From Aselliscus stoliczkanus (Eukaryota > Chordata > Mammalia > Chiroptera > Hipposideridae), in NCBI GenBank assembly GCA_033961575.1, contig CM066728.1:95680852-95744851 (forward strand): a DNA stretch of 64,000 nt, written 5' to 3'. Position numbers and translations under genes: made by a program. Below, in pieces: positions 63,001 through 64,000 of this stretch. The stretch's first letter is position 1, and each line of letters starts with the position of its first letter. The notes beneath the pieces were generated by a model. It saw only the letters and a list, made by a program, of their open reading frames with translations. It did not search any database and was not told where the DNA came from.

Positions 63001-63450
63001 CTTTATTTTTTCATCATTCTCTAAAAAAGTATTACTCTCTGGAGGCTGTGTAGGTGCAACCCTGACTTGAGAACAGAATTAGGGACAATTCAAGGGAGGG
63101 GTTTTCAGATGGGTAGTGGGATCACACATGAGTGAGTAGGGAAGTGAGAATCTCAGAGGGACGATGGACATTGATGCAAGGTCAGTGGAGGAGAAGTCCT
63201 GAAGAGGAAGGAGAATTGTTGGCATCAGATCACAGAGAGAGTGATTTGAAAGTAGGAGTAAGAAGAGATAAAATGGGATTTATGGAAAAAACAAAACACA
63301 TTTTGGAGGTCATAGTTTTTATAATGACAAGTCTATGTATTAAACCACAGGTTAGGAATTAACACCAGTAGTAACACATACAGAGGTGCAAGTCAAGGTT
63401 TATCCAAGAAAAGTGGTATTACATGAAAAAAGAAAGAAATCAATATAATC
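62147..63450. other. Sequence without a gene; MIR relic and (CA)n
   Basis: A diverged MIR-like segment at 62420-62610 (tatgaaccccctagctaagt, tcagtttccttgcac, ttgtggagttgttttaagaa) and a microsatellite at 62958-62998. Frames such as 63132-63362 have no recognisable domain. Confidence 0.5.
62958..62998. repeat. (CA)n microsatellite
   Basis: About 20 CA units without interruption. Confidence 0.97.
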
Positions 63451-63451
63451 T

Positions 63452-63786
63452 TGCTATGGTCTGAATGTTTGTATTGCCCCATAACTCAGCTGTTGAAATC
63501 CTAATGCCCAAGGTAATGATGTTAGGAGATAGAACCTCTGGGCAGTGATTAGGTCATGAGAGTGGAGCCTCCATGAATAGGATTAAAGAGAACCTAGAGG
63601 GAACCTTTGTCCCCTCCTCCAAGTGAAGATATAGCAGAGTGGTTTAAGTGAGCTCTCACCAGACACCAAATCTGTTGGCACCTTAATCTGAGAATTCCAA
63701 TCTCTAGAAGTGAGAAATAAATTTCTGTTATTTACAAACCACCAGGCTATGGCATTTTGTTACCGTAATGCAAAAGGACTGAGACA
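63452..63786 (+). mobile_element. Solo MaLR LTR (MLT1-like)
   Basis: Starts tgctatggtctgaatgtttg and ends aaaggactgagaca, a TG...CA LTR of about 335 bp. Internal words gaaatcctaatgcccaagg, gattaggtcatgagagtgga and gagaaataaatttctgttat are typical of MLT1-class MaLR LTRs. Flanks aatct and aatat are a possible 5-bp duplication. No internal region adjoins, so it is a solo LTR. Confidence 0.82.
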
Positions 63787-64000
63787 AATATCTTAGTGCC
63801 TCAGCTTCCTCCAACTCACAGAAATGTTTGGGCTGAGTACCCTAGGTAATACTCCAGAAAAGTATTTCCCACCCAAGGGTGTGGCAATGGGCACCAGATC
63901 CCATGATTTTGTTGTTGAGATATGATCACATGGATGAAAGGAATATTCTCCACTTTGACTTTTTCCCCTAGAGACAACCATGTACCAATCATAAAAGGCA
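63787..64000. other. No feature seen
   Basis: Short end of the window with no recognisable element. Confidence 0.4.

Overview
The window is mammalian nuclear DNA with no recognisable host protein-coding gene: an AT-rich intergenic or intronic stretch built mostly of transposable-element layers. A bat (Chiroptera) source fits best. Evidence is a VES-type tRNA SINE at 14542, several short SINEs with a tRNA-Ser/Leu-like head, a long composite SINE at 56640 with a bat-type tail, and one young L1 family represented by five copies. A rhinolophoid (Yinpterochiroptera) bat is my guess; the species cannot be fixed from sequence alone.

Layout. 1-14.5 kb: an old L1 3' end carrying a hAT element and a SINE, further SINEs, L2-like relics, microsatellites and long unique sequence. 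14776-22854: a full-length young L1 (about 8.1 kb, plus strand) with a CpG-rich 5' UTR of tandem ~190-200 bp monomers, intact ORF1, and ORF2 broken only by three 1-nt indels. 24.6-25.4 kb: a truncated young L1 with a possible 3' transduction. 27.6-29.3 kb: old L1 and a MER5-like relic. About 32-38.4 kb: decayed internal sequence of an ERV-L-like endogenous retrovirus (minus strand) with a young L1 3' end inserted next to its reverse-transcriptase relic; a second probable ERV relic lies at 41.3-43.5 kb. 45.0-45.2 kb: an unassigned 198-bp inverted-repeat element with 70-bp arms. 47.2-49.5 kb: one old L1 interrupted in turn by a mariner, a Tigger-like element and a twin-primed young L1. 50.6-52.3 kb: old L1 pieces. 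56.6-57.1 kb: long SINE. 57.3-62.15 kb: a young L1 on the minus strand whose 5' end is fused to 246 nt of 18S rRNA. 63.45-63.79 kb: a solo MaLR LTR.

The most notable object is the 18S rRNA/L1 chimera (57277-62131). The 18S piece and L1 share one orientation, join with at most 1 nt of overlap, have no poly(A) between them, and are flanked as one unit by an imperfect 15-bp target-site duplication that begins at a TT/AAAA nick site. This is the signature of template switching (or RNA ligation) during target-primed reverse transcription. Other points of interest are the monomeric L1 promoter, the near-intact L1, the long hairpin element, and the well-resolved nest at 47-49 kb.

Functionally the parts relate through retrotransposition: L1 ORF1p and ORF2p act in cis on their own RNA and in trans on the SINE RNAs, and evidently reached an 18S rRNA here. 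Identities are from pattern recognition; no alignment or database search was run.
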